The notes below the pieces were generated by a model. It saw only the letters and a program-made list of their open reading frames with translations. It did not search any database and was not told the DNA's origin. The translations under genes were made by a program, and so were the position numbers. Shown piece after piece: positions 4,604 to 6,273 of a stretch of DNA of 6,273 bases; the first letter of the stretch is position 1; each line of letters starts with the position of its first letter. Origin of the DNA: Candidatus Methanosuratincola petrocarbonis (ex Vanwonterghem et al. 2016) (GTDB lineage: Archaea; Thermoproteota; Methanomethylicia; Methanomethylicales; Methanomethylicaceae); contig MAGV01000081.1 in assembly GCA_001717015.1 (NCBI GenBank), positions 17,169 to 23,441 of the forward strand, read 5' to 3'.

Positions 4604-6273
4604 CCTTGGGCCTCCTGCTTCCTGTGTCGGAACCTGCTCTTCAGCGCGTTCTTCTCTTCCCTGATTATCATGTCCACGAGAGAGTCGAGATCCTTCGTGC
4701 GGGAAGTCGCTATTGTGAATGCCACGGGCTTAGGGAGGCTCCTCGAGGCTATGGCCATCGCTGCCTGCAGCCCGTACTCTTCGGTCAGCTCCCCTGTCTC
4801 AACCGCCTCCTTGAGCATTGGCTTGTGCTTCTCAGAGACTTTCCCCAGCTCTGACCTCTCTGCTGCCATCTGTGCCACCTCGTTAGGATCCTCGTCGAGC
4901 AGCCCTATCTTGGCAGAACCGCATTCCGGGCACCTGAACCCGCTGATGAACCTCTTTATTTTCACATTCTCGACGAACCTGAAGCACTCGGCGCAGACTG
5001 CGACCCTGGCCTCGTTCAGAAGCCTCGCCTTGGTAGACTCAATGAGAAGCCTCCTTAGCCGGTCCGCGGGCACCAGATCTGTCTTCCAACTGAGCTCCCT
5101 GATGCCGATCCTTGAGATCGGGGACAGCGGCAACTCAGGATCCATGACTCTGACCTTGAACCTCCCGGATTTTATCCCCTCGACAACTGAGACGAGCCCT
5201 TCGATGTCCAGATCCTTTGAGAAGACCTCGCTCATTGCCTCCTCGTACACTATGCTCCCCTTCAAGTTCTCAACGAGCTGGGCCGACCCGACATCGCTGA
5301 TCTCAGCCTCCTTGCTTATTATTCCCATCCTCTTGGCGACATGGATGAGCCTCCTCCTGAATAGCCCCGTCCTCTCGACAGCAACCTCGGCGACTTTCCG
5401 CACCCCCTCCGCCTCTAGCCCTTTGAGGATCTCAGCGACCAGGGCAGGGCTCACATTCGCCTTGACGAAGACCCTGTATGCATCTTGGGATGTCCCTGCG
5501 CCTACGCCTGTCCTCTCCGTTATCATGTACCCAAGTATCCTGGAGAGCGCCTTGTTTATCATAAGGCCAAAAGCGCAACTCACTATGACATAGCCCTCCC
5601 AGCCTTCGACTGTGACCACATCGTCTGTTGGGATCTCCCACAATCCCTCGGCCTGTTCCTTCAATTCTTGGAGTGCCCTGTAGAGGGTATCCCTGGAGAT
5701 CGGGTAATCCTTGAGCAATTCATCGATGACCATGCCGTAATCCTTGCCCTGTCTCAATGCGCTGGCCGCCCTCCTCCTTATGCTGCCGACTTCCTGGGCT
5801 ATCTCAAAAGGCACTGGTATCTCGTCGCCTATCCAGTCGGGTATCGCGCCCGTTGGGTCATCCTCAGCCCTGACGTACACCGTGCTCTTGTATACTTGGA
5901 TAATCTTCCACGGTGATCCCCTCACTATGAACTTGACCCCCGGCTCCCCATACTCAGCAACGAAGGCTTCGTCGAGGAGCCCTATTGCCTCGTCAGTCTT
6001 CTCGTCAATCACCACATAGTGCTTCTCTTCGGGGATCATTGAAAGGTTCTCGAAGTAGTACTGGTAGAGCGCCTCTTTTGGCCTCGACTTTATGAAGACC
6101 CCTTCCTCCGGAAGATAGAGCGCGAGCCTTGGCCTCCTGTTGCTCATGTACTCAAGCACCCTCTCAAGCCTCCTCTCCTCCAGCGCTGCGAATGGATATG
6201 CCCTCCTCACAATCGAGAGGGCATCGCTCACCCCCATCCTCCCCTCGTCGAGGAGGAGACCTGCGAGCTGGTG
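4600..6273 (-). CDS. Lhr-family ATP-dependent helicase, C-terminal part (N-terminus beyond right edge)
   Basis: Lhr proteins are superfamily 2 helicases that translocate on single-stranded DNA and unwind duplexes or hybrids, with roles in repair and, for some archaeal forms, RNA metabolism. The frame is open to the right edge, so the 557 residues shown lack both RecA-like motor domains. Visible residues 1-26 (HQLAGLLL...DALSIVRRAYPF) match the end of the Lhr motor region. Next come YYFENLSMIPEE (72-83) and a beta-rich segment with IGLLDEAFVAE (97-107) and PGVKFIVRGSPW (111-122), all Lhr-typical. A winged-helix-like helical segment follows at about 160-206. A four-cysteine zinc ribbon, CAEC...CPEC (C427, C430, C448, C451), stands near the C-terminus, followed by EEYGLQAAMAIASR (498-511) and a basic tail. 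Similar zinc ribbons occur in archaeal Lhr proteins. The ATG at 6237 is internal and not the true start. It converges on the SMC operon. Which archaeal Lhr subtype this is cannot be told without the motor domains. Confidence 0.9.
   Translation of the reverse strand, partial: HQLAGLLLDEGRMGVSDALSIVRRAYPFAALEERRLERVLEYMSNRRPRLALYLPEEGVFIKSRPKEALYQYYFENLSMIPEEKHYVVIDEKTDEAIGLLDEAFVAEYGEPGVKFIVRGSPWKIIQVYKSTVYVRAEDDPTGAIPDWIGDEIPVPFEIAQEVGSIRRRAASALRQGKDYGMVIDELLKDYPISRDTLYRALQELKEQAEGLWEIPTDDVVTVEGWEGYVIVSCAFGLMINKALSRILGYMITERTGVGAGTSQDAYRVFVKANVSPALVAEILKGLEAEGVRKVAEVAVERTGLFRRRLIHVAKRMGIISKEAEISDVGSAQLVENLKGSIVYEEAMSEVFSKDLDIEGLVSVVEGIKSGRFKVRVMDPELPLSPISRIGIRELSWKTDLVPADRLRRLLIESTKARLLNEARVAVCAECFRFVENVKIKRFISGFRCPECGSAKIGLLDEDPNEVAQMAAERSELGKVSEKHKPMLKEAVETGELTEEYGLQAAMAIASRSLPKPVAFTIATSRTKDLDSLVDMIIREEKNALKSRFRHRKQEAQG

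Noticed and set aside
4670..5593. Long plus-strand open frame (307 codons) opposite the Lhr gene
   Set aside because: It is serine/leucine-rich antisense of a clearly conserved helicase and contains no recognisable motif; GC-rich genes commonly leave such shadow frames.
1..6273. Mobile element, CRISPR array or tRNA
   Set aside because: No transposase, terminal inverted repeats, regularly spaced repeats or cloverleaf sequence was seen on either strand.

Overview
The window looks like a piece of an archaeal chromosome, most likely from the Thaumarchaeota/Aigarchaeota side of the TACK group. Three things point that way. A eukaryotic-type DNA topoisomerase IB is present, which among archaea is mainly a marker of that branch. 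There is an archaeal Lhr-type helicase. Codon use is heavy in AGG (Arg) and ATA (Ile), with GC-rich genes, ATG/TTG/CTG start candidates and GGAGG/GGTGA ribosome-binding sites. The exact lineage cannot be fixed from sequence reading alone.

Layout, left to right. (1) 1-1258, minus strand: the N-terminal and central parts of topoisomerase IB, cut by the left edge before the catalytic tyrosine. (2) 1259-1474: an AT-rich divergent intergenic region with TATA-like boxes for both directions. (3) 1475-4603, plus strand: a compact three-gene operon with overlapping genes. Its products are a small SMC-type ATPase with Smc5/Smc6-like signature motifs, a protein whose C-terminus closely resembles the C-terminal domain of the Smc5/6 kleisin Nse4, and a tandem winged-helix protein resembling Nse3/MAGE (a kite protein). 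(4) 4600-6273, minus strand: the C-terminal 557 residues of an Lhr-family helicase, cut by the right edge. Its stop codon overlaps the operon's last stop codon in one CTAG palindrome.

The main point of interest is the operon. SMC, kleisin and kite are the three core parts of every SMC loop-forming or DNA-clamping complex, and here all three resemble the Smc5/6 branch (Smc5/6, Nse4, Nse3) rather than the usual Smc-ScpA-ScpB set. The SMC protein is only about 584 residues, roughly half the normal size. It has short coiled-coil arms, no recognisable hinge domain and no cysteines, so no Rad50-type zinc hook. This suggests a minimal, single-SMC relative of the eukaryotic Smc5/6 complex. Its divergent partner, topoisomerase IB, relaxes supercoils, and Smc5/6 in eukaryotes binds supercoiled and entangled DNA, so a joint role in DNA topology or repair is a reasonable inference. 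The assignments rest on motif recognition by eye; no database search was run.
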